The notes under the pieces: generated by a model
Seen by the model: only the letters and a program-made list of their open reading frames with translations
What the model was told of the DNA's origin: nothing
The model's database searches: none
Shown here: positions 1 through 7,680 of the stretch, piece after piece
Layout: every line of letters starts with the position of its first letter
Numbering within the stretch: the stretch's first letter is position 1
Position numbers and translations under genes: made by a program
Assembly (NCBI GenBank): GCA_023389575.1
Contig: JAEWEG010000045.1
Location: forward strand, 42,734-106,733
Origin: Chloroflexota bacterium
GTDB lineage: Bacteria > Chloroflexota > Chloroflexia > Thermomicrobiales > UBA6265
Reading direction: 5' to 3'
DNA: 64,000 nucleotides

Positions 1-485
1 CCCGCCAGCACGCCGCTCACATACCGCGGCTCCTCGATCTTGCCGAAACCGGTGCTCACGTTTTCGGCCGTCTGGTAGCCCGAAATGTGGATGAACTGGG
101 TGTCGGGGAACTGGGGCGCGACGGCCAGCACGGCCGGACCGTGCCCGAACGAGGTCGCGACGATGAGGTCGAACCCTTCCTCGGCGTACCCGCGAACCGC
201 GCGCTCGGCTTCCGCCTGGACTTCGGGAATGTTTTCCAGGTAGGCCGTCTCCACGCCCGGCACGTTTTCTTCCAGCGCCAGCCGTCCCTGATCGTGGGCG
301 TAGGTGTAGCCACCATCGCCAATCGGGCCGATATAGATGAACGCCGCCCGGAACGCTTCCCCGTCCTGCGCCGTCGCCGCCTTGCCAAGCCCGGCGGCCG
401 CCACCGCGGCGCCAGCCCCAACGGCCAGCGAGCGACGGCTGATGCGCGCCTGGAACAGTTCCTCCGCCGATCGATACAGTGACAT
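1..485 (-). CDS. BMP-family ABC transporter substrate-binding protein (3' end outside window)
   Basis: The 161 visible codons are the N-terminal part; the gene runs off the left edge. The product begins MSLYRSAEEL, has a twin-arginine signal (ISRRSLAVGAGAAVAAAGLG), and then enters a fold typical of the basic membrane protein (Med/PnrA) family: FIYIGPIGDGGYTYAHDQG, a segment with LIVATSFGHGPAV, and FIHISGYQT. Family members bind nucleosides or related ligands outside the membrane for an ABC importer. The ATG is preceded by GAGGAGG at good spacing. It lies downstream of the DUF3830 gene on the same strand, 147 nt away. The ligand cannot be told from this fragment. Confidence 0.85.
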   Translation of the reverse strand, partial: MSLYRSAEELFQARISRRSLAVGAGAAVAAAGLGKAATAQDGEAFRAAFIYIGPIGDGGYTYAHDQGRLALEENVPGVETAYLENIPEVQAEAERAVRGYAEEGFDLIVATSFGHGPAVLAVAPQFPDTQFIHISGYQTAENVSTGFGKIEEPRYVSGVLA

Positions 486-632
486 TGCCCGTGTCCTCCT
501 CGTTCGAGACGGCCTCACGACCGGTCCCGCCCATTGCCTCTCGATAGTCATGCCGTCACCGGCTGGTCCCCAGGATAGTGATGGTTCGCGACGCCGACCC
601 CGGGCTGGAAACCCTCCGGCTCGCCGCGAGAA

Positions 633-1043
633 TCATTCCGCCAATTCGAAGGTGATGTCCTGCGCGCCCTCCCACACGATGCGGCGCCCCGCCTCTCGAA
701 GTTGCTCGTTGCCTTCAACGATCGTCAGGAAATGGTTTCCCGCGAGCTGGCCCATGGTGCTGGCGAAGCAGCTCCGGCCATAGGGAAAGAGGATTTCGGT
801 TTCGCTGAACCCGCCTGGGTAGAACAGGATCTCGCCGGCGGCGGGATAGCTGGTCGCGTTCTCGAAACCCACCCCGAGATCGAAATCCCCCAACGGAATC
901 CAGCCCGACTCGCCGCTCCATCGCGCCTGGATCAGCTTTTGCCGATACGGCAGCAGCTTCCTGAACGCCGCCACCGTCTCCGGCGCGGCGTCATCCTCGA
1001 ATCTCGCGCGAAACACGAGGTCCCCAACCCGGATGATCACCAT
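633..1043 (-). CDS. DUF3830 family protein
   Basis: A 136-residue protein beginning MVIIRVGDLVFRARFEDDAAP, with PYRQKLIQARWSGESGWIP and a final IVWEGAQDITFELAE. This matches my memory of the DUF3830 family, small cyclophilin-like beta proteins of unknown function, often near transport or amidohydrolase genes. The start at 1043 was preferred over an upstream in-frame ATG (1079) because an ACAGGAG sequence lies about 12 nt before it. It is transcribed towards the BMP substrate-binding gene, so the two may share a transcript and a ligand; that is inference. A promoter -10 and an inverted repeat lie upstream. Confidence 0.7.
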   Translation of the reverse strand: MVIIRVGDLVFRARFEDDAAPETVAAFRKLLPYRQKLIQARWSGESGWIPLGDFDLGVGFENATSYPAAGEILFYPGGFSETEILFPYGRSCFASTMGQLAGNHFLTIVEGNEQLREAGRRIVWEGAQDITFELAE

Positions 1044-1100
1044 GACGATCGACAACTCCTGTCGCCAGCGGGTACCCACACCCGCCCTCGGACGCGCCCA

Positions 1101-1116
1101 CCACGCGATTGCGTGG
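1101..1116. promoter_or_regulatory. Perfect inverted repeat at the DUF3830 gene promoter
   Basis: CCACGC-GATT-GCGTGG is a perfect 6-4-6 inverted repeat. On the minus strand it starts directly after a TACAAT -10-like hexamer, so it covers the expected transcription start. It could be an operator or a small 5' hairpin. Confidence 0.45.
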
Positions 1117-1122
1117 ATTGTA
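1117..1122 (-). promoter_or_regulatory. Putative -10 element for the DUF3830 gene
   Basis: The minus strand reads TACAAT here, 74 nt upstream of the chosen start. No good -35 hexamer is visible at 16-18 nt, so the promoter may need an activator or use another sigma factor. Confidence 0.35.
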
Positions 1123-1300
1123 CGGTCATTGTCTCACAGCGAGGACTCCGACGCCCCGCGCGCGATCGCGCCGGTTTTCGTCCTCCTTGGTCTTCCCGCA
1201 CAACCCGACCCACGTCGCTTACTGCTCACGCCGGCAACACCCGAACCACCCCGCAGGGTATGGTCAAGTGGGCCCTCAACTGTTAGGATTCGGTTGCAGG

Positions 1301-1315
1301 TGAGAATAATTCTCA
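1301..1315. promoter_or_regulatory. Fur-family operator (7-1-7 box)
   Basis: TGAGAATAATTCTCA is a perfect 7-1-7 inverted repeat, the form bound by Fur/PerR/Zur-type repressors. Pairing continues outward with one mismatch (CAGG on the left, TCTG on the right). It ends 41 nt before the start of the metal ATPase gene, so it should overlap that promoter. Confidence 0.75.
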
Positions 1316-1356
1316 TCTGAAATGAACTGACTACACGCCGAACCGAAGGGACCTCC

Positions 1357-3357
1357 ATGTCCATCGCCATGAACTCACCGGCGACTCCAACGGCCCAGCC
1401 AACGCCAGGGCCCGCTCACACGGCTCTCGCCTGGCTCATCCGCAACGGACTGCTCCTCGGCGCGGCCTGCGCCTGGCTCGCGCTCGCATCCGCGTTCGTC
1501 CTCGAACAATGGACCGATGCTCCCCGCGCGCTGGTCCTGGGCTTCTACATCGCCGCGTACATCGCCGGCGGCGCCATCGCCACGCGAGCCGCCGTCAGCG
1601 ACCTCCTGTCCGGCATCGTCAACATCGACCTGCTCATGGTCCTTGCCGCCATCGGCGCGGCCATTCTCAACGCCTGGGCCGAAGGCGCCATGCTTCTCGC
1701 CCTCTTCTCCACGTCCAACGCGCTGGAACACTACGCGCTGGGTCGTACCCGGTCGGCGGTCCGCTCCCTGATGGACCTGCGCCCGGCGACGGCTCGGCGC
1801 CTGGTCGATGGCGCCGAGGAGGTGGTGGCCGTCGAGGTCCTGGAACCGGGCGACCAGGTCGTCGTCCGGCCCGGCGAGAACATCCCGGCCGACGCGGTCA
1901 TCGTCAGCGGCCAAACCGAGGTCAACCAGGCCGCCATCACGGGCGAATCCATGCCCGTCGCGCGCGCCGTCGAGGACCCGGTCTTCGCCGGCACCACGAA
2001 CGGTTCCGGGGCGTTCACCGCCCGCGTCACCCATCCATCCTCGGAAACCACCATCGCCCGTATAGCCCACCTGGTCGAGGAAGCCCAGTCCCGCAAGAGT
2101 CGCGCCGAGCGATTCACCGATGCCTTCGAGGGCCCGTACGCCATCGGCGTGATCACCATCGCGGTGCTCGTCGGCGTCATCCCCATGCTGCTGGGAGCCG
2201 ACCGTGGCGATGCCTTCTACCGGGCAATCACCCTGCTTGTGGTCGCCTCGCCCTGTGCCCTCGTCATCTCCACGCCGGCCGCCACCCTCTCGGCCATCGC
2301 CCGCGCCGCTCGCGGGGGCGTCCTGGTCAAGGGTGGTTCGCATCTCGACGAACTGGGCGTCATCGACATCATCGCCTTCGACAAGACCGGCACCCTTACC
2401 TTAGGCAAACCCGCTGTCACCGATGTGGTTGTCTTCGGTTCGACGCCTGAAATCGACGCGCTTCGCCTCGTCGCCTCGGCCGAACATCTTTCGGAGCACC
2501 CCATCGCCCAGGCGATCATGCGGCACGCCTCCGACCAGGGCATTACCCTCGATGACCCAGTTGATTTCACCGCCGATCCCGGGCGCGGCGTCACCGCGTC
2601 CATCGAGGGCCGCCGGATCGCCGTTGGCAACGAAACCCTCTTCAATGAACTGGGTATCCGCCTGCCCCAGCACGTGGTCGATCGCGCCAACACCATCCGT
2701 ACTCAGGGGCGCACCGCCATCATCGCGGGCGACGGTGGGGACCTCCTGGCGGTGATCGGCGTCGCCGATCAGGTCCGCCCCGGCGCGGCCGAGGCGCTGG
2801 CCGAACTTCGGGACCAGGGCATCAAGCGCATCGTGATGCTCACCGGCGACAACGATCTTGTTGGCCAGGCCATCGGCCGCCAACTCGGGCTCGACGAGGT
2901 CTTCGCTGATCTCCAACCCGAGGAAAAGCTCGTCAAGATCGAGGAACTCCGGAAACAGGGCCGGGTCGCGATGGTCGGCGACGGCGTGAACGACGCTCCC
3001 GCGCTCGCCTCGGCCGACCTGGGCATCGCCATGGGCGCTGGCGGCACCGATGTCGCCCTTGAAACCGCCGACGTCGTCCTCATCACCGGCGATCTGCGGC
3101 GAATGCCATTCGCCATGGGTCTCAGCCGGCGGATGCGGCGCATCATCCGACTCTCCATCGGCTTCGCCCTGACGGTCATCGCCACTCTGGCGACACTCAC
3201 GCTCACCACCGGTATCCCCCTGACGCTCGGCGTGATCGGCCACGAAGGCAGCACCGTCATCGTCGTCCTCGCCGGTCTCACCCTGCTCGCGTACGGCCAG
3301 GGCCGAGGTTCCAGGAAACCGAAGCCCGCGACGAGTCCCGCGCCATCGGGCGCTTAA
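1357..3357 (+). CDS. P1B-4 type heavy-metal translocating ATPase
   Basis: A 666-residue P-type ATPase that pumps a transition metal out of the cytoplasm using ATP. The sequence shows TGES (actuator), DKTGT with phosphorylated Asp342, SEHP in the nucleotide domain, and GDGVNDAPAL. The intramembrane motif is SPC (298-300), and HEGST appears near residue 629 in the last membrane segment. SPC plus HEG(S/G)T defines subgroup P1B-4 (CoaT/CtpD/PfeT), linked to Co, Fe(II) or Zn efflux. No N-terminal CxxC metal-binding domain is present, as usual for the subgroup. An AAGGGA ribosome site precedes the ATG. The Fur-type box upstream argues for iron or peroxide-linked control, which favours an Fe(II) exporter like PfeT/FrvA (inference). 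Confidence 0.93.
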   Translation: MSIAMNSPATPTAQPTPGPAHTALAWLIRNGLLLGAACAWLALASAFVLEQWTDAPRALVLGFYIAAYIAGGAIATRAAVSDLLSGIVNIDLLMVLAAIGAAILNAWAEGAMLLALFSTSNALEHYALGRTRSAVRSLMDLRPATARRLVDGAEEVVAVEVLEPGDQVVVRPGENIPADAVIVSGQTEVNQAAITGESMPVARAVEDPVFAGTTNGSGAFTARVTHPSSETTIARIAHLVEEAQSRKSRAERFTDAFEGPYAIGVITIAVLVGVIPMLLGADRGDAFYRAITLLVVASPCALVISTPAATLSAIARAARGGVLVKGGSHLDELGVIDIIAFDKTGTLTLGKPAVTDVVVFGSTPEIDALRLVASAEHLSEHPIAQAIMRHASDQGITLDDPVDFTADPGRGVTASIEGRRIAVGNETLFNELGIRLPQHVVDRANTIRTQGRTAIIAGDGGDLLAVIGVADQVRPGAAEALAELRDQGIKRIVMLTGDNDLVGQAIGRQLGLDEVFADLQPEEKLVKIEELRKQGRVAMVGDGVNDAPALASADLGIAMGAGGTDVALETADVVLITGDLRRMPFAMGLSRRMRRIIRLSIGFALTVIATLATLTLTTGIPLTLGVIGHEGSTVIVVLAGLTLLAYGQGRGSRKPKPATSPAPSGA

Positions 3358-3362
3358 CGCGG

Positions 3363-3396
3363 CGGACCGGGATGGCGACGTCGCCATCCCGGTCCG
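3363..3396. terminator. Bidirectional terminator: 34-bp perfect palindrome
   Basis: The left arm CGGACCGGGATGGCGAC is followed immediately by its exact reverse complement. It lies between the convergent ATPase and MMPL genes, 5 nt after the ATPase stop, and is followed by a T-rich stretch (TTGGTTGATTT). It probably ends transcripts from both sides. Confidence 0.75.
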
Positions 3397-3428
3397 TTGG
3401 TTGATTTCGAACCTCGTCGTTCGAAAGG

Positions 3429-5735
3429 CTATTCTCCAGCCGCCGAGCCCTGCACCTGGGTGCCGCTCACCGGCGCCCACTGCTCCGGCTTCCGCTGGAG
3501 CTGGATCGGGGCCACGTTGCCCTCCACCTGCACCTTCGGCAGCCAGTTAAGTGCTCGTGGGAAGTACCAGTTGGCCTTGCCGCAAAGCTTCAGCGTGGCG
3601 GGAACCAGGATTGTCCGGATCACCGTCGCGTCCAGCAGCACCGCGAACGCGAGGCCGAACCCCATCTGCTGCATTTCCACCAGCCGTCCGCCGGCGAATG
3701 ACCCGAAGACCGCCACCATGATCAGCGCCGCGCCAGTGATCAGGCGACCGGTCTGCTGCAGGCCAACCCGCACCGCCTCGTCGTTGTCGCCGGTGTGGTC
3801 GTAGTGCTCGCGCACCCGGCTCAGCAGGAAGACGTGGTAGTCCATGCTCAGGCCGAACAGGATGCAGAACAGCATCACCGGCAGCCAGTTGGTGATCGTG
3901 TCCACCTGGGTGAACCCGAACAGGTCGGCCATGAATCCGAACTGGAACACCGCCACCACCGCGCCGTAGGCCGCCGCGACCGAGAGCAGGTTCATCAGGA
4001 TCGAGGTCAGCGGCACCAGAATCGAGCGGAAGGCGACCATCAGGAGCAGGAAGCTCAATCCGAGGACGAATCCGAACACCACCGGCAGGTAATCGATCAG
4101 CGCGTTGTCGAAGTCGATCGTGTCGGCCGTATCGCCCGTCACGAAGACGCTTGCCGCCTGGTCGCCGAACGCCGCCGGCACCACCTCGGAGCGAAGGTCC
4201 TTCACCACATCCTCGGCCTCGTGGGAGTACGGGTCCGCCCGGGTGATCGCGTCGATCACCGTCAGCTGGCCGTCCTCGCTGACACGAGTGCCTACCGAAC
4301 CGAAGTTTTCGTCCTGTTCCAGCGTCGCGACGAAGTTGGCGACGTTGGCCTGGGTCGTCGCGTCGTTCGCGTCCGCGTCGACCACGATCATGACCGGGGA
4401 ATCAACACCCGCCGAGAAGTCCTCGGCCAGGATCTCGAACCCGCGTGTGAAGTCAGTATCCGGCAGCGAGCTGCTTTCCTGGGCGCCGATGTTGATCGCC
4501 ACCACCGGGGCCGCGATCGCCAGCAGCAGGGCCAGCGAGCCGACCAGCCAGGCGACGGGACGTCGCATCACCGCCGTCGCGAGGTGACCCCACAGGCCAG
4601 AACCAATCTTCGTCTCGAATTCCGCGTAGCCAGTCGTGTCCTGTCGCTTGAGCTTGCGCATCACACCGAACTGGGGAGCGTTCGCCCAGTCGCCGATCAG
4701 CCGAACCATCGCCGGCAGCAAGGTCATCGCCGCCGCGACCGCGACCACCACCACCAGCGCCGCCGACAGACCCATTGCCTGGAAGAAGTTCACCGGCAGG
4801 AACAGCAGACCCAGCAGCGCCAGGATCACCGTCGCGCCTGAGAACATCACGGCCTTGCCGGCGCTTCCGCCCGAACGCTCGATCGCATCCATCTTGAGCG
4901 CGCCGTTGCGTCGCTCTTCACGGTAGCGGGCAAAGAAGAAGAGGGCGTAGTCGATACCGACCGCCAGGCCGATCATGCTCACCACGCTCATCGTGGTGCT
5001 GTCGAGCACCAGCACGTTGGCCAGCAGCAGCACGAACCCGGTCGTGATCGCGATCGACACCAGGCCAATCGCCAGCGGCAGGATTGGGGCGATGAGGGCT
5101 CCGAACACGATCACCAGCACGATACCGGCGACCGGCAGGCCAATGCTGACTTCCTTGCTCAGATCCTCCTCGGCGATCGTGCCAAAGGTCGCGCTGCCGC
5201 TGATCGAGCCAACGCTGTACACCTGCACGTCATCGGTCGCGGCCGCCTGGTAGTCCTCCAGGTACTGTTCGCCACGATCGTCGTACGAGTCGCCCTCGTC
5301 ATGGAAGCTGATGGGGATGATCAGCGAGTGCCGGTCGGCCGAAACGAGTTGTTCCGCTTCGGGCACGCCCGCCGCCTGCGCCTCGTAGTAGTTGGTCAGC
5401 GATGCGATGTCCGCTTCCCACTCCGAGAGCCCGGCGACGGTGTTCGACACCACGTCCTGGAACTCGGCGTCGTCAACGGTGTACCCCTCGGAGTGTACGA
5501 CGATGGTTTCGGTGGCGCCGGAGTCGTCGGCGAAATGCTCGTCAATCAGTTCAGACCCGATCTGCGAATCGGGGTTGTTGGTGTATCCGGCCCCTTCGCC
5601 GGACGTGGGGCCGCCAAACGCGCCAGATAGCAACGTGACGGCGACCAGCAGCAAGACCCAGGCACCGAGCGTTCGCCACGGATGCCGGGCACTGGCGCCG
5701 GCCAGTCGTTGGGGAGAAAGGGATAGACGCGACAC
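3429..5735 (-). CDS. MMPL/RND family membrane transporter
   Basis: A 768-residue inner-membrane protein with the two-fold MMPL layout: a membrane helix near the N-terminus (LGAWVLLLVAVTLLSGAF), a large extracytoplasmic domain, a six-helix bundle with GLAVGIDYALFFFARYREE, a second extracytoplasmic domain, and a second bundle with ILFGLSMDYHVFLLSRVRE. The D-Y pairs in those two motifs are the usual proton-relay position. Relatives export lipids, peptides or drugs. The GTG start at 5735 was chosen because GAAGGAG lies 7 nt upstream; the open frame extends further upstream but without family-like sequence. Its neighbours include a NarL-type two-component system, as for YdfJ/YdfHI in Bacillus. Confidence 0.9.
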   Translation of the reverse strand: MSRLSLSPQRLAGASARHPWRTLGAWVLLLVAVTLLSGAFGGPTSGEGAGYTNNPDSQIGSELIDEHFADDSGATETIVVHSEGYTVDDAEFQDVVSNTVAGLSEWEADIASLTNYYEAQAAGVPEAEQLVSADRHSLIIPISFHDEGDSYDDRGEQYLEDYQAAATDDVQVYSVGSISGSATFGTIAEEDLSKEVSIGLPVAGIVLVIVFGALIAPILPLAIGLVSIAITTGFVLLLANVLVLDSTTMSVVSMIGLAVGIDYALFFFARYREERRNGALKMDAIERSGGSAGKAVMFSGATVILALLGLLFLPVNFFQAMGLSAALVVVVAVAAAMTLLPAMVRLIGDWANAPQFGVMRKLKRQDTTGYAEFETKIGSGLWGHLATAVMRRPVAWLVGSLALLLAIAAPVVAINIGAQESSSLPDTDFTRGFEILAEDFSAGVDSPVMIVVDADANDATTQANVANFVATLEQDENFGSVGTRVSEDGQLTVIDAITRADPYSHEAEDVVKDLRSEVVPAAFGDQAASVFVTGDTADTIDFDNALIDYLPVVFGFVLGLSFLLLMVAFRSILVPLTSILMNLLSVAAAYGAVVAVFQFGFMADLFGFTQVDTITNWLPVMLFCILFGLSMDYHVFLLSRVREHYDHTGDNDEAVRVGLQQTGRLITGAALIMVAVFGSFAGGRLVEMQQMGFGLAFAVLLDATVIRTILVPATLKLCGKANWYFPRALNWLPKVQVEGNVAPIQLQRKPEQWAPVSGTQVQGSAAGE

Positions 5736-5856
5736 AGGATGTCTCCTTCGATCGGTACTTGGGATCAGGCAAATTCCGCCCGTCCACCACGACTTCGATT
5801 CTGGAGGAGACACGTCTCTATTCAGAGCAGGCGACCGGGAGAGTTGGGGGTCAGGA

Positions 5857-5866
5857 TATCCCCCAT
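5857..5866. promoter_or_regulatory. Candidate response-regulator site upstream of the MMPL gene
   Basis: TATCCCCCAT occurs 121 nt upstream of the MMPL start and again, exactly, 108 nt upstream of the histidine kinase start (9157-9166). Here it lies in a G/C-run palindromic setting (GGGGG, CCCCC and GGGGG runs at 5846-5874). Confidence 0.4.
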
Positions 5867-6031
5867 CACGGGGGAGGGATTTCCGAAACACTCCGGGGGC
5901 CACCCCACGTTGACTTCCCCACGCATGGAGCACGGCTGGCAGCGGACAAGCGCCAACGCCCAACGGAAGAGGGCGGCCGCGCATGCGTACCGCCCCCAAG
6001 TCCTTGGATTTCGATTCGACAGAGAAACTGA

Positions 6032-6484
6032 TTACACCGATCGTCGCTTCCACAGGAGGACGATGGCGGCGCCGCCAACCACGCTAGGCAGCATCTGCAG
6101 CCACGCGATCATGGGCGCCAGGCCCACGTCCCCCGAGGTGTCACGCACGGTCAGCCCCGTCAGGGCATAGGCGATCGCCCCCAGGAGCAGTACGGGAGCA
6201 ACCCAGCGAATCCAGTCCTTACCGGATCGCACGGCCCAGATCGTGGCCAGCCAGCTGACGATTCCAACGGCCCCGGCGGAGGCCAGGATAATCAGGTAGA
6301 GGTTGACCGCGTGATTGATTTCGCCGTTGGTGTAGGAGGGATACCCCGACCGGATGTGGTCGGCCATCACTCCCCGGTTCAGGAAGGGAAAGACAGTGGC
6401 GATGCCGGTCAGGATGAGACCGGACCACAACACAACGAGGGTCAATGGTGACGAGGTTCCCCGCCGGGAATCTGAAGCGAACAT
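6032..6484 (-). CDS. Small four-helix membrane protein of unknown function
   Basis: A 150-residue protein with about four membrane segments: LVVLWSGLILTGIATVFPFL, LYLIILASAGAVGIVSWLAT, VAPVLLLGAIAYALTGLTV and WLQMLPSVVGGAAIVLLW, ending in a basic tail KRRSV. I do not recognise a named family. The ATG at 6484 has AAAGGA about 11 nt upstream, and a promoter with TTGAAA and TAAAAT lies 83-110 nt upstream. It sits between the MMPL exporter and the two-component system on the same strand, so it may be an accessory or sensor partner of either; that is inference. Confidence 0.65.
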   Translation of the reverse strand: MFASDSRRGTSSPLTLVVLWSGLILTGIATVFPFLNRGVMADHIRSGYPSYTNGEINHAVNLYLIILASAGAVGIVSWLATIWAVRSGKDWIRWVAPVLLLGAIAYALTGLTVRDTSGDVGLAPMIAWLQMLPSVVGGAAIVLLWKRRSV

Positions 6485-6837
6485 GGGCAGGAAAGTCCTT
6501 TCACGTTTCAGCGGTCGCGGAACAACCGGCGCTCGCTCGGCGTCTCCCCGCGACGACAAGGGAGACATTTTAACGAACGATTGCCGCATTTCAACCGCCC
6601 CTGGTCGGGGAGAGGTGGACGAGGGGCATGATGAGTCGCCGGACGAAGTCCTTCCGCCGTCAGGCGGTGTTCCTGTGGCGGAGGTGGCCATCTGGGGTGG
6701 AGAAGACCAGCGCGGCGACGCTTCCCCCGGCCCGTCCACGGTGAGGTGCGAGCGGAACAGAGACCTGACGCCAAGAGCGGCCGGAGCACGTGCACCCGAC
6801 CGCCCTCTTCACTTCAAGAATCAGAGCTTGTGAACAG
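6485..6837. other. Intergenic region between response regulator and small membrane protein
   Basis: This 353-nt spacer contains the leftward promoter at 6567-6594. The remainder is GC-rich sequence with open frames lacking ribosome sites; no gene is supported. Confidence 0.5.
6567..6594 (-). promoter_or_regulatory. Sigma-70-like promoter for the small membrane protein
   Basis: On the minus strand TTGAAA is followed after 16 nt by TAAAAT, close to the housekeeping consensus. It would give a 5' leader of about 75 nt before the ATG at 6484. Confidence 0.6.
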
Positions 6838-7497
6838 CTACCGCTCGTCCTCGCCCAGCCGGAGGAAGGTCAGCACGGCCAGCACCCGCCGGTGTACCGA
6901 CTCCGCGTCCTCCAGGCCCAGCTTGGTAAAGATTCCCCGGATGTGCTTCTCCACGGTGCCCTCGCTCACGAACAACGCGTCGGCGATGGCATTGTTCGTC
7001 CGGCCCTCGGCCATCAGGGCTAGCACCTCCTGCTCACGCTGCGTCAGCGAGGACAATCGCTCGTCGCGTCGCCGCCGGGTCACGAGTTGGGTGACCACTT
7101 CCGGGTCGAGCACGGTCCCGCCAGAAGCCACCCTCCGCACGGCCACCACGAACTCACGCACGTCGGCCACGCGGTCCTTCAGCAGGTAGCCAACGCCGGT
7201 TGTGCCGCCCTCCAGCAGTTCGGCGGCGTATCGCTCTTCCACATACTGGGAGAAGACCAGGATCGGCGTGTGCGGGACCTTGCGGCGCGCCTCGATCGCC
7301 GCGCGCAGGCCCTCGTCACGAAACGTCGGCGGCATCCGGATGTCCACGATCGACACGTCGGGCCGCTCGCGCGTCACCACCTCGACGAGATCGTCGCCGT
7401 TGTCGACGGCCGCTATCACCTCGAAGTCGTTCTCGGTCAGGAGCCGCACCAGCCCCTCCCGGAGCAACACCGCGTCTTCCGCTATCGCAACCCGCAT
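6838..7497 (-). CDS. NarL/LuxR-family response regulator
   Basis: A 219-residue DNA-binding regulator. The receiver domain (about 1-120) shows the acidic pair ED at 7-8, the phospho-acceptor Asp52 in VDIRMPP and the conserved Lys in LLKDR. The LuxR helix-turn-helix (about 150-210) reads LTQREQEVLALMAEGRTNNAIADALFVSEGTVEKHI across consecutive segments. It is downstream of the histidine kinase gene on the same strand with a 183-nt spacer containing a strong hairpin, so kinase and regulator levels may be set separately. The likely targets are the kinase gene itself and the nearby MMPL exporter. Confidence 0.93.
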   Translation of the reverse strand: MRVAIAEDAVLLREGLVRLLTENDFEVIAAVDNGDDLVEVVTRERPDVSIVDIRMPPTFRDEGLRAAIEARRKVPHTPILVFSQYVEERYAAELLEGGTTGVGYLLKDRVADVREFVVAVRRVASGGTVLDPEVVTQLVTRRRRDERLSSLTQREQEVLALMAEGRTNNAIADALFVSEGTVEKHIRGIFTKLGLEDAESVHRRVLAVLTFLRLGEDER

Positions 7498-7621
7498 CGC
7501 CTGCTCACCGCCTGGAAATGAGTATCCCTGTCAGGAAGCGATGTGCTCCCCCAGCCCAGAGCATACGGGAGTGGGTGCTCATTCACCAAGCGCGAGGGCT
7601 GACGGCTCGCCCCGAACGCGA

Positions 7622-7651
7622 ACACCCCGCGCCAGAAATAGCGCGGGGTGT
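7622..7651. terminator. Strong hairpin between kinase and response regulator genes
   Basis: ACACCCCGCGC and GCGCGGGGTGT form a perfect 11-bp stem around an 8-nt loop (7633-7640). It lies 29 nt after the kinase stop and 124 nt before the response regulator start on the minus strand. No U-tract follows, so it may be a partial terminator, attenuator or mRNA-stability hairpin. Confidence 0.6.
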
Positions 7652-7680
7652 GGTCGGATTCTTCGGGTTATGGGCGCGGC

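Larger units (their letters stand above)
1044..1356. other. Intergenic region between divergent DUF3830 and P1B ATPase genes
   Basis: This 313-nt divergent spacer holds the inverted repeat and -10 for the leftward gene and a Fur-family box for the rightward gene. No small gene with a convincing ribosome binding site was seen. Confidence 0.5.
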
